The translations under genes and the position numbers were made by a program. The notes beneath the pieces were generated by a model. That model was not told the origin of the DNA, did no database searches, and was given only the letters and a program-made list of their open reading frames with translations. Positions 29,955 through 39,908 of a stretch of 64,000 bases of DNA are shown here, piece after piece. The stretch lies in contig NZ_JANHLC010000004.1 of assembly GCF_028682395.1 (NCBI RefSeq), positions 62,001-126,000 of the forward strand, in the 5' to 3' direction. Numbering within the stretch: position 1 is the stretch's first letter; each line of letters opens with the position of its first letter. This stretch comes from Pseudomonas putida. GTDB lineage: Bacteria > Pseudomonadota > Gammaproteobacteria > Pseudomonadales > Pseudomonadaceae.

Positions 29955-31275
29955 CGGTGCTACTCCATGGGCGGGCTTCAAGCAGGGTGCCCGCCGCTTC
30001 AATTGTGAGGTTGCGCGCGTACAGCCGGCCGAAGCCGGGCACCGTCGCATCGCGTAGAAAGAGGTCGTAATGGCCAGGCGCGACCGCCAGCAGCGTGACC
30101 GGCGCGACATGCGCCGCCGCGCAGGAACGTGGGCAGCCCGATAGATGAACGTCGGCCACGCGGCCCTGGCCTTGCAGGCGCTCGGCCAACTGCCGGGCAT
30201 CGTCCTTGGTCTCGGCCTGAGCCTTGGCACAGCCACTGGCGCCCGTGCAGGCAATCAGCCGGGCCAGCGCCTGGTCGGCGCAGCAGAGCAGGCCGAGCGC
30301 GTGCAGTTGGGCCGTCAGCGTTGCGGCCGCCTCGGCGCGGACATTGACCCACAACAGGCTTTGCCAGGGCGTCAACCGCAGCGAGCCATCACCGAAGTCC
30401 TCAGCCAGTTGCGCCGCGCGCTTGAGCTGGCCGGCATCGAGCCGCCCCAGCGGCGCCGCCGCGCCCACTTGCACCAGGCCCTCCTGCGCCTGTGGGTAAG
30501 TCCCCAGGTGACGCAAGGGCTGAGCAGCGCCACGACGCCAATCGGGCAATGCCAGCCACTGGACCGCAAGGCGCGCCTGCAGCTGGCGGAGAAACTCGCT
30601 GGCCGGCACCTCGGCCAGCAGATGGCGCATGCGCGTCTGCTCCGGCGTCGCCAGGTCGAGGAACAGCTCCAGCACGGCGACCACCAACGCGTGCCCTGCC
30701 GCCAGCGGTACGGCGGCCAGCGCGCCATCCCCCGGGCAACCGGCCAGGCCAAAGGCCAGCCATGGCTCAGCCGCCACGTTCACCGCGCACAGCCACAGAT
30801 CATGGGGATGCTCCAGCATCGCCAGGTGTTCACCGCCATCGAGTTGTACAGCGAACTTGGCCGACAGCTCATGGAAACGGCGGTGGCTCTGCAGCGTGGC
30901 AAGAATCTGCGCCGCCAGCGGCCGGGTATCCAGCAGCAGGCCGGCATCGACGCCCGCTGCCGGGCTGAGCATCAGGTTGCGCACATCGTCGGCCGCCGCC
31001 GTGGTCGGCCCAAGGCCGGCGGCCAGCAGATGCTCGATCAACGGGCGCTGCTCGGGGCCGATCCCGCGAATCTGCAGGTTGGCCCGGTTGGTGGCCTCGA
31101 TCACCCCACCGGCGTAGCGCTCGGCGGCTTCGGCGACGGCCCGGGCCTGGTCCGCACTGATCACCCCTGCTGCCAGTTTGATTCGGCAGATGCCGCCATC
31201 GCGCGCCGCGACAATACGCAGTAACCCCGGGCAGGCCGAGGGGCGAAGAGCAGTGGACAACAGGGATGAATTCAC
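29947..31275 (-). CDS. cobG: Precorrin-3B synthase
   Basis: An oxygen-dependent monooxygenase with siroheme-type nitrite/sulfite reductase folds and a [4Fe-4S] cluster that makes precorrin-3B, the defining step of the aerobic cobalamin route. About 442 residues. CTGASGCAK and the later SGCPRSC supply the cluster cysteines; IEATNRANLQIRGI is a ferredoxin-half-domain signature. I place the start at GTG 31275 because RPSACPGLLRIV-type sequence begins there and it leaves room for a divergent promoter. An in-frame ATG at 31368 is an alternative and would leave only 37 bases to cobL. First gene of cobGHIJ. Confidence 0.9.
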   Translation of the reverse strand: MNSSLLSTALRPSACPGLLRIVAARDGGICRIKLAAGVISADQARAVAEAAERYAGGVIEATNRANLQIRGIGPEQRPLIEHLLAAGLGPTTAAADDVRNLMLSPAAGVDAGLLLDTRPLAAQILATLQSHRRFHELSAKFAVQLDGGEHLAMLEHPHDLWLCAVNVAAEPWLAFGLAGCPGDGALAAVPLAAGHALVVAVLELFLDLATPEQTRMRHLLAEVPASEFLRQLQARLAVQWLALPDWRRGAAQPLRHLGTYPQAQEGLVQVGAAAPLGRLDAGQLKRAAQLAEDFGDGSLRLTPWQSLLWVNVRAEAAATLTAQLHALGLLCCADQALARLIACTGASGCAKAQAETKDDARQLAERLQGQGRVADVHLSGCPRSCAAAHVAPVTLLAVAPGHYDLFLRDATVPGFGRLYARNLTIEAAGTLLEARPWSSTDD

Positions 31276-31405
31276 GTGGGCAGCCGACAGTTGGGCAAGG
31301 GATCTTGGCGATTGAGCGGCATTTCGCCGATCAAGGCGCGGTATTATGCCTGCTTTGTTCGACGGCATGAAAAGCCTGCCCGTCGGAACGCTTCGAGGAG
31401 ACTAG

Positions 31406-32608
31406 ATGGCACCCTGGCTGACAGTAGTGGGAATCGGTGAGGACGGCTTCGCCGGGCTTGGCAAACAGGCCCGTCGCGCCCTGCTCGGTGCCGCCCGGGT
31501 GTATGGCGGCCAGCGCCAGCTAGACCTGCTGCCGGCCTGCATTCGTGCCGAGCGTCAGCGCTGGCCCAGCCCCTTTTCCCTGGAGCCGCTGCTGGCCCGC
31601 CGCGGCGAACCGGCCTGTGTGCTGGCCAGCGGCGACCCGATGCTGTTCGGCGTCGGCGCCAGCCTGGCCCGCCAGATCGACAGCGCGCAGATGCTGATTC
31701 TTCCTGCGCCGTCCTCCTACTCCCTGGCCGCCGCACGCCTGGGCTGGGCCCTGCAGGATGTGCAGACGCTGTCGGTGGTGGCCCGCCCGGTCGCCGCCAT
31801 CGCCGCCCACCTGGCCAGCGGCATGCGCCTGCTGGTGCTGAGCAATGATCAGCACAGCCCCGCCGCCATCGCGACCTTGCTGCGCGAGCGCGGCTTCGGG
31901 CCCAGCCGCCTGACCGTGCTGGAACACCTCGGCGGCCCGGCCGAACGGCGTATCGACGGCGCTGCCAGCGACTGGAACACCCCTCCTGGCGCAGCGTTGA
32001 ATCTGGTGGCCATCGACTGCCTGGCGGCCAGCGATACCCCGCGCCTGTCGCGCATCGGCGGCTTGCCGGACTCGGCCTTCGCCCATGATGGTCAGTTGAC
32101 CAAACGCGATGTCCGCGCCATTACCCTGGCGCGCCTCGCCCCCATGCCGGGCGAGCTGCTCTGGGATGTCGGCGCCGGCAGCGGCTCCATCGGCATCGAA
32201 TGGATGCGTGTCCACCCCAGTTGCCGGGCCCTGGCCATCGAGGCCAATGAGGGCCGCCAGCAACTGATCGAACACAATCGCGACGCCCTGGGCGTGCCGG
32301 GCCTGCAATTGATCCGCGGCAGCGCACCGCAGGCGCTGGACGGCCTGGAGCGCCCGGATGCGGTCTTTATCGGCGGCGGCGTTACCCGCCCCGGCGTGCT
32401 CGACACCTGCTGGGCCCAGCTCAAGCCAGGCGGCCGGCTGGTGGCCAATGCCGTGACCCTGCAAAGCGAGCTGCACCTGATGGATTGGCGCACCCGCCAC
32501 GGCGGCGAGCTGACCCGCATCCACATCGCCCAGGCCCAGCCCCTGGGCGAGTTCGATACCTGGCGTCAGGCCCTGCCGATCACCCTGCTGGAGGCCGTCA
32601 AGCCTTGA
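31406..32608 (+). CDS. cobL: Precorrin-6Y C5,15-methyltransferase (decarboxylating)
   Basis: A fused CbiE-CbiT enzyme that methylates C5 and C15 and removes the C12 acetate carboxyl. Residues 1-200 are the CbiE half ([29 protein letters not shown]) and residues 210-400 the CbiT half ([46 protein letters not shown]). GAGGAG precedes the ATG. It is divergent from cobG and starts the cobL-cbiD-cobK operon. Confidence 0.95.
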   Translation: MAPWLTVVGIGEDGFAGLGKQARRALLGAARVYGGQRQLDLLPACIRAERQRWPSPFSLEPLLARRGEPACVLASGDPMLFGVGASLARQIDSAQMLILPAPSSYSLAAARLGWALQDVQTLSVVARPVAAIAAHLASGMRLLVLSNDQHSPAAIATLLRERGFGPSRLTVLEHLGGPAERRIDGAASDWNTPPGAALNLVAIDCLAASDTPRLSRIGGLPDSAFAHDGQLTKRDVRAITLARLAPMPGELLWDVGAGSGSIGIEWMRVHPSCRALAIEANEGRQQLIEHNRDALGVPGLQLIRGSAPQALDGLERPDAVFIGGGVTRPGVLDTCWAQLKPGGRLVANAVTLQSELHLMDWRTRHGGELTRIHIAQAQPLGEFDTWRQALPITLLEAVKP

Positions 32609-32638
32609 AGCCTGCACTGCCTGCCCCGGTCGTCCGCC

Positions 32639-33736
32639 ATGCGTGACGAAACCGCCGAACAACCCGCGCCCCTGCGCAGCGGCCTGACCACCGGCAGTTG
32701 CGCCACCGCCACCAGCCTCGCGGCGGCGCGCCTGCTGCTCGGCGGGACCTGCCATGACGCCGTGGAGATCGTGTTGCCCAAGGGCAAGCGCGTGCAGATG
32801 CGCCTGGAGTTCTGCCGTCTAAGCGCAGACGGCGCCGAGGCCGGGACGATCAAGGATGCCGGCGACGACCCCGATGTCACCCACGGCGCCCTGCTCTACT
32901 CACGGGTGCGCCTGAGCCCCGAGCCGGGCGTGCGCTTTTGCGCCGGCCAGGGCGTGGGCACCGTGACCCGCCCCGGCCTGGTGCTGGAGGTGGGTGAGCC
33001 CGCGATCAACCCGGTGCCCCGGCGCATGATCGGCGAACACCTGCGGCAACTGGCGCAAGAGCACCACTACGCCGGCGGCTTCGAGGTCACGGTGAATGTC
33101 GAGGGTGGCGAAGCCCTGGCCCTGAAAACCATGAACCCGCGACTGGGCATTCTGGGCGGTCTGTCGATCCTGGGCACCAGCGGCATTGTCCGGCCGTTTT
33201 CCTGCGCCGCGTACATCGCCTCAATCCATCAGGGCATCGATGTGGCCAAGACCAATGGCTACCTGCATATCGCCGCGTGCACCGGCAATGCCAGCGAGGA
33301 CACCATGCGCCGCGTCTACAACCTGCCCGAGATTGCCCTGATCGAGATGGGCGATTTTGTCGGCGCGGTCCTCAAGCACCTGCGCAAGGTGCCTGTGGAT
33401 AAACTCAGCCTGTGCGGCGGCTTTGGCAAGATCAGCAAGCTGGCCGCCGGGCATATGGACCTGCACAGCCGGCACTCGAGCATCGACCTGCCGCAACTGG
33501 CCGACTGGGCCGGCGCCATTGGCGCCGATGCCGGGTTGCAGAGCGCCATTCGCGGCGCCAACACCAGCCAGCAGGCACTGGCCATGGCCAGCGCGGCGGG
33601 AATCGCCCTGGGGGATGCGGTGTGCCAGCACGCCCTGGATTTCGCCCGCAGTGTCGTGCCGGCCCAGGTCCAGGTCGAAGTCTTTGCCATCGACCGCCAA
33701 GGCGGCATCGTCGGCCATGCGGGAGGTGCATCATGA
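32639..33736 (+). CDS. cbiD: Cobalt-precorrin-5B C1-methyltransferase
   Basis: The C1-methylating enzyme, which stands in for CobF in organisms such as pseudomonads. The 365 residues show the family blocks [37 protein letters not shown], and [17 protein letters not shown]. The stop overlaps the cobK start by four bases. Its presence in an otherwise CobG-dependent route is known in Pseudomonas. Confidence 0.95.
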   Translation: MRDETAEQPAPLRSGLTTGSCATATSLAAARLLLGGTCHDAVEIVLPKGKRVQMRLEFCRLSADGAEAGTIKDAGDDPDVTHGALLYSRVRLSPEPGVRFCAGQGVGTVTRPGLVLEVGEPAINPVPRRMIGEHLRQLAQEHHYAGGFEVTVNVEGGEALALKTMNPRLGILGGLSILGTSGIVRPFSCAAYIASIHQGIDVAKTNGYLHIAACTGNASEDTMRRVYNLPEIALIEMGDFVGAVLKHLRKVPVDKLSLCGGFGKISKLAAGHMDLHSRHSSIDLPQLADWAGAIGADAGLQSAIRGANTSQQALAMASAAGIALGDAVCQHALDFARSVVPAQVQVEVFAIDRQGGIVGHAGGAS

Positions 33737-34458
33737 AGCGCGTGCTGTTGCTCGGCGGCGTCACCGAGGCCCTGGCCATCGCCAGGACCCTGGGCCGCGA
33801 GCATATCTACAGCCTGGCGGGGGTCGGCCGGGTGCCCGAGGACCTCGACTGCGAAGTGCGGGTTGGCGGTTATGGCGGGGCCGACGGGCTGGCGCGCTTT
33901 ATTGGCGACAACCAGATCGACCTGCTGGTGGATGCGACCCATCCCTACGCGGCACACATCAGCCAGAACGCCGCCACTGCGGGCCAACTCAGCAGCATTC
34001 CCTGCTGGGCGCTGCGCCGTCCGGCCTGGCAACCGCAGCCCGGCGACGACTGGCGTGAAGTGGCGGATTGGACGGCACTGGTCCGGGCCCTGGCGCCCTT
34101 CCAGCGCCCGCTGTTTACCCTGGGCCGCGAGCCCTTGGCCCATTTACAGGAAATCCCCGCCAGCCAGTTCTGGACCCTGCGCGCCCTCGACCAGTATCCC
34201 GGCAACGAACGCTGCGAGATTATCGGCGCCCGTGGACCGTTCCTGCTCGAAGACGAGCGCCAACTGTTCGAACGGCGCGCCATCGATGTCCTGGTCAGCA
34301 AGAACAGCGGCAGCAGCGCCACCGAGCCCAAACTGCAAGTGGCCCGCGAGCGCGGCATCCCGGTGCTGATCCTGCAGCGCCCGGCCTTGCCCGCGGTGGA
34401 CCGGGAGTTTTCGACAACCGCCCAAATACTTCAGGCCTTGGCAGCCTTTATCGGCTGA
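33733..34458 (+). CDS. cobK: Precorrin-6A reductase
   Basis: NADPH-dependent reduction of precorrin-6A to 6B. The 241 residues start [20 protein letters not shown]; the [15 protein letters not shown] segment and the [23 protein letters not shown] segment (last part) are family landmarks. The ATG overlaps the cbiD TGA. Last gene of cobL-cbiD-cobK. The frame is open upstream inside cbiD and is not coding there. Confidence 0.95.
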   Translation: MKRVLLLGGVTEALAIARTLGREHIYSLAGVGRVPEDLDCEVRVGGYGGADGLARFIGDNQIDLLVDATHPYAAHISQNAATAGQLSSIPCWALRRPAWQPQPGDDWREVADWTALVRALAPFQRPLFTLGREPLAHLQEIPASQFWTLRALDQYPGNERCEIIGARGPFLLEDERQLFERRAIDVLVSKNSGSSATEPKLQVARERGIPVLILQRPALPAVDREFSTTAQILQALAAFIG

Positions 34459-34639
34459 AACAGAATCTGCCCGGCCTCGCAAAAGCAGCTAGCCTGCTTG
34501 TGGAAGGAATGCACGCCGGGCAGCGGAAAGACCAGGAAACAGAGTTGCGACTTTTCACCGCAGGCAGTGCTTTTACTTATCCAGGCCATTAGGGCTAAAT
34601 AGCCCGGTCTTGCTTGAAAATTCTTACGGAAGAAAATCC

Positions 34640-35041
34640 ATGTTCCGACAACGGCTTGCCATAACTTGGATCGCCTGCTTTGCAGTGCTGTTCAATATGC
34701 TTGCCATGCCGTTGGCGAGCGCCGGAGCCAACACCAGCAATGCCGCGATCACCAAGCAGCTGTTGCTGGGCAGCTTCTGCTCTTCCACGGGTACTCGCCT
34801 GGTTGCCATTTCCCTTGGTTCTGCGGAGCAATCGGCGCCCGCAGGCGACCTGCACTCCACCATGCAACATTGCTGGTGCTGCTCGGGCGCAGCGCCCCTG
34901 GTGGGCCTACCGGGCCACAGCCCGCAACTGCATCTGGCCAGCGGCGACTTCCGTGTCCTGAACAGCCAGGCCCAGGTAGACAGCCCGACCCCACGCCAGC
35001 AATGGCCCAGCCTCAATCCTCGTGCCTCCCCTCTGGCCTGA
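34640..35041 (+). CDS. DUF2946 family small exported protein (copper cluster)
   Basis: 133 residues of the DUF2946 family, small proteins usually found beside copper-uptake genes. The N-terminus looks like a signal peptide or anchor (LAITWIACFAVLFNMLAMPLASAG). The conserved core is MQHCWCCSGAAP, a C-x-C-C cluster next to a histidine and able to bind metal. ATG 34640 was chosen by protein pattern; the ribosome site is GGAAGAA. First gene of a copper cluster of five genes. Precise function unknown. Confidence 0.8.
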   Translation: MFRQRLAITWIACFAVLFNMLAMPLASAGANTSNAAITKQLLLGSFCSSTGTRLVAISLGSAEQSAPAGDLHSTMQHCWCCSGAAPLVGLPGHSPQLHLASGDFRVLNSQAQVDSPTPRQQWPSLNPRASPLA

Positions 35042-35088
35042 TTCACCGCCCCTACCCCATTGCGCCTGAATCGATCCGGAGAATCTCC

Positions 35089-35574
35089 ATGTTCAAGAAA
35101 GCCCTATTGCTGGCCGCCCTGATGCTGCCTGCGGCCTTAACCAATGCCCATGAATACAGCGTCGGCCCGTTGCAGATTGCCCACCCCTGGTCCCAGGAAC
35201 TGCCACCCAACGCCCCCACCGTCGCCGCCTACTTTGTGATCAAGAACACCGGCCAGCAGGCCGACCGCCTGTTGAGCGTCGACACCCCGGTTGCGGCCAA
35301 GGCCGAGCTGCACGAGCACGTCCAGCAGGACGGCCTGATGAAAATGCAACCCGTCGCCGCTGTCGCCATCGCCCCCGGTGCGACCCTGACCTTCGCCCCC
35401 ATGGCTTACCACGTGATGCTGCTGGAGCTCAAAGACCGCAGCCTGCTGCGCGACGGCCAGCACTTCCCGCTGACCCTGCACTTCGAGAAAGCCGGGGCCG
35501 TCGAGGTTCAGGTCAATGTGCAGAAGACCCCGCCCGCCGGCGCCGCGACCGGGCACGATAGCCACGCGCACTGA
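35089..35574 (+). CDS. Periplasmic copper chaperone, PCuAC family
   Basis: Binds Cu(I) in the periplasm and delivers it, in known members, to cytochrome oxidase or other copper enzymes. The 161 residues have a signal peptide (MFKKALLLAALMLPAALTNAHE), the IAHPWSQELPPNAPTVAAYFVI entry strand, a central HEHVQQDGLMKM segment and a later YHVML, giving the H-Mx10M-HxM ligand layout of the family. The C-terminus ends GHDSHAH, an extra histidine tail. A ribosome site GGAGAA precedes ATG 35089. Confidence 0.93.
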   Translation: MFKKALLLAALMLPAALTNAHEYSVGPLQIAHPWSQELPPNAPTVAAYFVIKNTGQQADRLLSVDTPVAAKAELHEHVQQDGLMKMQPVAAVAIAPGATLTFAPMAYHVMLLELKDRSLLRDGQHFPLTLHFEKAGAVEVQVNVQKTPPAGAATGHDSHAH

Positions 35575-35603
35575 CCCCAGGCAGACCACCACGACGCGCT
35601 AGC

Positions 35604-36029
35604 ATGAGCACGCTCGGGCACCGGCCGGCCAGCCCCGCGCACCTTCACCTGAAGGCACGCGGCAGCTGGATCAGCCTGTTCGCCATGTTGATGATTTTTA
35701 TCGGCCCGCTGATTTCCCAGGCGATGCCGATGGATCATGCCGCCTCGATGGCGATGAACCCATCGATGGTCATGGAGGAGCCCGGTTGCCATGGCGAAGC
35801 GGCCGACGCCGCACACCATGAAGCCCCCGCCGAGCATCACGTCCTTTGGGAGAAATGCGGCTATTGCAGCCTGCTGTTCAATTGCCCGGCGCTGCCCCAA
35901 AGCCTGTTCAGCGCGACGTTTGCCGCCCCACCACCCCATGCCTTCATCACCGCCGAACCGCGCCAGGGCCACGCCCGACAGGCTGTCTTCCCCGGCGCCC
36001 GCAGCCGCGCGCCGCCCTCATTCTCCTAA
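35604..36029 (+). CDS. Second DUF2946 family protein (copper cluster)
   Basis: 141 residues. One hydrophobic segment (ISLFAMLMIFIGPLISQAMP) is followed by a Met/His-rich stretch (MPMDHAASMAMNPSMVM), then HHEAPAEHHVLWEKCGYCSLLFN with a CxxC motif. The methionine, histidine and cysteine pattern suggests Cu(I) handling in the periplasm. It differs from the first DUF2946 protein, so the two are not recent copies. It lies between the PCuAC chaperone and oprC. Confidence 0.8.
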   Translation: MSTLGHRPASPAHLHLKARGSWISLFAMLMIFIGPLISQAMPMDHAASMAMNPSMVMEEPGCHGEAADAAHHEAPAEHHVLWEKCGYCSLLFNCPALPQSLFSATFAAPPPHAFITAEPRQGHARQAVFPGARSRAPPSFS

Positions 36030-36128
36030 GCCTCGCCAACACCTCCTCACCTGGCCCGCCGGAACGCACTGCACAAGACAGTCGCGCGGCGCCGGCCGTG
36101 TTGTATTCGCTAGAAGAATGGAATGCTT

Positions 36129-38252
36129 ATGTCCCGCTCCACTGCACGCACTCGCCTGCCTTTTACCCAGGCCAACCGCCCGTTTTCCCTGAGCCCGTCG
36201 CGCCTGCGCTTTACCCAGGCCCTCGCGGTGTTCTGCGGCGCCCTGCTCGCCCCCCTGGCCATGGCGGCCGAGGCTCCGGACGAACATGCCCGGCACGCCG
36301 AAGAACTCAGCCCGACCGTGGTCACCGCCATCGGCCAGAGCTCGCCCCTGACCGTGATCACCAACCCCAAGGACCCGCGCCAACCGGTTCCAGCCAGTGA
36401 TGGTGGCGACTACCTGAAAACCATCCCCGGCTTCGCCCTGGTGCGCAATGGCGGGACCAATGGCGACCCGGTGCTGCGCGGCATGTTCGGCTCGCGCCTG
36501 AATATCCTCAGCAACGGCGGCATGATGCTGGGCGCCTGCCCAGGGCGGATGGACGCACCGACGTCCTATATTGCCCCGGAAACCTATGACAGCCTCACCG
36601 TGATCAAGGGGCCGCAAACCGTACTCTGGGGCCCTGGTGCTTCGGCCGGTACGGTGCTGTTCGAACGCGAGCCGGAGCATTTCGGCGAGCTGGGCACCCG
36701 GGTCAATGCCAGTATTCTGGCCGGTTCCAATGGCCGGTTCGACAAGGTTATCGACGCCGCTGCCGGCGGGCCGCTCGGTTATGTGCGGGTCATCGGCAAC
36801 CAGGCCCACGCCGACGATTATCGCGACGGCAACAACGACACCGTGCCCTCGCGCTACGACAAGTGGAACGGCCATATCGCCGTGGGCTGGACCCCGGATG
36901 CCGACACCCTGCTGGAGCTGACGGCCGGCAAGGGCGACGGCCAGGCGCGCTCCGCCGGTCGGGGCATGGACGGCTCCCAGTACAAGCGTGAAAGCCTGGG
37001 CCTGCGGTTCGTCAAATCGAATATCGGCGAGGTGCTCGACAGCATCGAAGCCCAGGTCTACTACAACTACGCCGACCACGTGATGGACAACTACAGTCTG
37101 CGCACGCCCTCCGGCACCGGCATGATGGCCGGGCCCATGGCGTCCAATGTCGACCGTCGGACCCTGGGCGGGCGGATCAAGGCCACCTGGCGCTGGGCCG
37201 ATGTGCAACTGATCGGCGGGCTCGATGCACAGACCAACGAACACCGCCAACGCGGCGGAGCCGGCATCGATACCTACAAAAATATGTCCTACACCAAGGA
37301 CGCCGACTTCCATAACTACGGCGCCTTTGGCGAGCTGACCTGGTATGCCGCCGACCGTGACCGCCTGATCAGCGGCGCGCGCCTGGACCGTGCCTCGGCC
37401 AAGGATTACCGCCAGCGCCTGGGCTCGGGCATGATGAGCAGGCCCAACCCCACAGTCGACAACACACGCGCCGACACCCTGCCCAGCGGCTTTGTGCGCT
37501 ACGAGCATGATCTGCAGGCCAGCCCGACCACCGTCTACGCAGGCCTGGGGCACACCCAGCGCTTCCCGGACTACTGGGAGCTGTTCTCGCCGAAAAGCGG
37601 CCCGCTCGGTTCGTTGAATGCCTTCGACTCGATCAAGCCGGAAAAAACCACCCAGCTCGACGTCGGCCTGCAATACAAGACCGAGGACCTCGAAGCCTGG
37701 GCCTCGGGCTATGTCGGCCAGGTGCGCGACTTTATTCTGTTCGACTACACCGGCGGCAGCTCGCGTGCCGAGAATATCGACGCACGCATCATGGGCGGCG
37801 AACTGGGCGCAGCCTATCGCTTGACCTCCAACTGGAAAGCCGACGGCACCCTGGCCTACGCCTGGGGCAAGAACAGTAGCGACGGCAAGGCCCTGCCACA
37901 AATGCCGCCTCTGGAAGCCCGCCTGGGCCTCAGCTACAGCCAGGACAGCTGGAGCGCCGGCGCCCTGTGGCGCGTGGTGGCCGACCAGGGTCGCATCGAC
38001 CGGAACAAGGGCAATGTGGTCGGCAAGGACTATGCGCAAAGTGCTGGCTTCGGCGTGTTCTCGCTCAATGGCGCGTACCGGATCAACCAGAACTTCAAGG
38101 TCAGCACCGGCGTCGACAACCTGTTCGGCAAGGCCTATGCCGAGCACCTAAACCTGGCCGGCAACGCCGGGTTCGGCTTTCCCGCCGATAACCCCCAGGC
38201 CCTCAAGGAACCCGGCCGGACCTTCTGGACCAAGGTCGACATGAGCTTCTAA
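36129..38252 (+). CDS. oprC: TonB-dependent copper receptor OprC
   Basis: An outer-membrane 22-strand barrel that imports copper. About 707 residues with a signal peptide ending near LLAPLAMAAEA, a plug domain (about 50-190, with VVTAIGQSSPL and the GGDYLKTIPGFALVRNGG segment) and a barrel ending in KVDMSF. The plug carries C137PGRM141 and a barrel loop carries H317VM319. These correspond, with a constant offset of six, to the Cys143/Met147/His323/Met325 copper site of P. aeruginosa OprC as I recall it. A second ATG two codons upstream (36123) could also be the start. Confidence 0.93.
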   Translation: MSRSTARTRLPFTQANRPFSLSPSRLRFTQALAVFCGALLAPLAMAAEAPDEHARHAEELSPTVVTAIGQSSPLTVITNPKDPRQPVPASDGGDYLKTIPGFALVRNGGTNGDPVLRGMFGSRLNILSNGGMMLGACPGRMDAPTSYIAPETYDSLTVIKGPQTVLWGPGASAGTVLFEREPEHFGELGTRVNASILAGSNGRFDKVIDAAAGGPLGYVRVIGNQAHADDYRDGNNDTVPSRYDKWNGHIAVGWTPDADTLLELTAGKGDGQARSAGRGMDGSQYKRESLGLRFVKSNIGEVLDSIEAQVYYNYADHVMDNYSLRTPSGTGMMAGPMASNVDRRTLGGRIKATWRWADVQLIGGLDAQTNEHRQRGGAGIDTYKNMSYTKDADFHNYGAFGELTWYAADRDRLISGARLDRASAKDYRQRLGSGMMSRPNPTVDNTRADTLPSGFVRYEHDLQASPTTVYAGLGHTQRFPDYWELFSPKSGPLGSLNAFDSIKPEKTTQLDVGLQYKTEDLEAWASGYVGQVRDFILFDYTGGSSRAENIDARIMGGELGAAYRLTSNWKADGTLAYAWGKNSSDGKALPQMPPLEARLGLSYSQDSWSAGALWRVVADQGRIDRNKGNVVGKDYAQSAGFGVFSLNGAYRINQNFKVSTGVDNLFGKAYAEHLNLAGNAGFGFPADNPQALKEPGRTFWTKVDMSF

Positions 38253-38259
38253 GCCGAAC

Positions 38260-38285
38260 TCGCGCCTGCCCCAAGGCGGGCGCGA
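38260..38285 (+). terminator. Hairpin after oprC
   Basis: TCGCGCCTGCC and GGCGGGCGCGA pair over eleven positions with one G-T pair around a CCAA loop. It starts eight bases after the oprC stop. There is no clear T run, so it may only partly terminate or may stabilise the mRNA end. Confidence 0.5.
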
Positions 38286-38328
38286 ACCCATTCCTATAAA
38301 AACGTTACAGCCTTGCGGAGCGCTCCTG

Positions 38329-39699
38329 ATGAGCCAACCCAAACCTTCTTTCTACAACCTGGCGTGGCGCTGGCATTTCTATGCCGGGTTGTTTGTCGCC
38401 CCCTTCATGATCCTGCTGGCCCTGACCGGCATCATCTACCTGTTCAAACCCCAGCTCGATCCACTGCTCTACGCCGACCTGCTCGAAGTCCGTCCAGGGC
38501 ACCACACCCTGACGGCCGATACCCAGCGCGAGCAGGTCGCGGCCGCCTACCCCGGCGCCCAGCTCAAGCAGTATCTGCCGCCCATTGCCGGCGATCGCAG
38601 CGCGCAGTTCGTAATCCTCGACCAGGGCCGCGAGCTCAATGTGTTTGTCGACCCGTACCGGGGCGTCCTGCTTGGCGCCCAGGATGCCCAGAACAACTTG
38701 CAGGCCATCGCCCGCGCCCTGCATGGCGAATTGATGATCGGCACCCTGGGTGACCGGCTGATCGAACTCGCCGCCGGCTGGGGCGTGATGCTGGTGATTT
38801 CCGGGCTGTATCTCTGGTGGCCCAGGGGCCGATCCCGAGCGGGCGTACTGTGGCCACGCCTGGGCAGTCGCGGACGTCTGTTCTGGCGCGACCTGCACGC
38901 CGTGACCGGGTTCTGGGGCGCGGCCCTGCTGTTGCTGATGCTGCTGAGCGGCATGACCTGGACCGGTTTCTGGGGCAAGCAATATGCCGAGCTGTGGAAC
39001 CGCTTCCCGGCGGCGATGTGGAACGACATGCCCACCTCCGATACCCAGGCCGCCAGCCTGAATACGGCCACTCGCCAGACCGTACCCTGGGCCCTGGAAA
39101 ATACCCCGCTGCCGCTCTCCGGTGCCCATGCCGAACACCAGCACCACGGCGCCGCGCCGAGCGGCCCGGCAGCACCCGAAATCAGCCTGCAACAGGTGGT
39201 GGATATCGCCACCGCGCGCGGGGTCGAGGCGGGCTACAGCATCACCCCACCCACCACGGCCGAGGGCGTCTACACCATTGCGGTGTTTGCCGACGACCCG
39301 CGCAACGACGCGACCCTGCATATCGACCAGTACAGCGGCCGGGTGCTGGCCGATGTGCGCTGGGAGCAGTACGGCACGGTGGCACGCGCCACGGAAGTCG
39401 GGGTGATGCTGCATGAGGGCAAGATGTTCGGCCCACTCAACCAGTTCATTATCCTGCTGGTGTGCCTGATGATTCTGCTCGGTTCGGTCAGCGGCCTGGT
39501 GATCTGGTGGAAGCGCCGGCCCGCAGGTGGCCTGGGCGTGCCGCCGCTGCGCCATGACTTGCCGAAGTGGAAAACCGCCATGGCGATCATGCTGGCGCTG
39601 GCCGTGATCTTTCCCCTGGTGGGCGCCTCGTTGATTGTCGTGTGGTTGCTTGACCGCGTACTGCTGTCGCGGTTTGTCCACAGCCCCGCAGCGCCCTGA
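38329..39699 (+). CDS. PepSY-associated TM domain protein
   Basis: 456 residues with four membrane segments and two PepSY-type periplasmic regions. The WRWHFYAGLFVAPFMILLALTG start and the later WRDLHAVTGFWGAALLLLMLLSG segment are typical of the family, which often accompanies TonB receptors and may reduce or process the imported metal or chelate. A His-rich insert (HAEHQHH) lies in the second periplasmic loop. Placed directly after oprC, it may handle copper at the inner membrane; that role is inference. Confidence 0.88.
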   Translation: MSQPKPSFYNLAWRWHFYAGLFVAPFMILLALTGIIYLFKPQLDPLLYADLLEVRPGHHTLTADTQREQVAAAYPGAQLKQYLPPIAGDRSAQFVILDQGRELNVFVDPYRGVLLGAQDAQNNLQAIARALHGELMIGTLGDRLIELAAGWGVMLVISGLYLWWPRGRSRAGVLWPRLGSRGRLFWRDLHAVTGFWGAALLLLMLLSGMTWTGFWGKQYAELWNRFPAAMWNDMPTSDTQAASLNTATRQTVPWALENTPLPLSGAHAEHQHHGAAPSGPAAPEISLQQVVDIATARGVEAGYSITPPTTAEGVYTIAVFADDPRNDATLHIDQYSGRVLADVRWEQYGTVARATEVGVMLHEGKMFGPLNQFIILLVCLMILLGSVSGLVIWWKRRPAGGLGVPPLRHDLPKWKTAMAIMLALAVIFPLVGASLIVVWLLDRVLLSRFVHSPAAP

Positions 39700-39715
39700 G
39701 CCCCTCCTCCCGCCA

Positions 39716-39761
39716 CGTGTAGGCACGAGCGCCGCCGCGATAAACCGCTCGCGCCTACACG
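39716..39761. repeat. REP-like palindrome
   Basis: CGTGTAGGC and GCCTACACG outer arms, with CGAGCG/CGCTCG inner arms, form a long imperfect hairpin of the kind scattered through Pseudomonas genomes. It sits between the PepSY gene and the urt remnant and may also end transcription. Confidence 0.6.
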
Positions 39762-39908
39762 CCACCCCGCGCGCACCAATGCAGCGCAACGCGACGCACC
39801 ACACCCCCGGCAACAGCCCCTCAATGGTGCGCGACCGTCTTCCCGCGCCTGCGCTGAAGCGAGCGGCCCAGGCTTTTTCCGACTCGGCACACCCCTTGCA
39901 ACAGCCCC

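Noticed and set aside
34459..34639. Gap after cobK considered as a cobalamin riboswitch for the copper cluster
   Set aside because: The conserved B12-box core is not visible; only a small AAGCAG/CTGCTT hairpin is seen.
36018..38147. A 709-codon open frame antisense to oprC
   Set aside because: Shadow frame; the plus-strand receptor has a signal peptide, copper ligands and correct barrel end.
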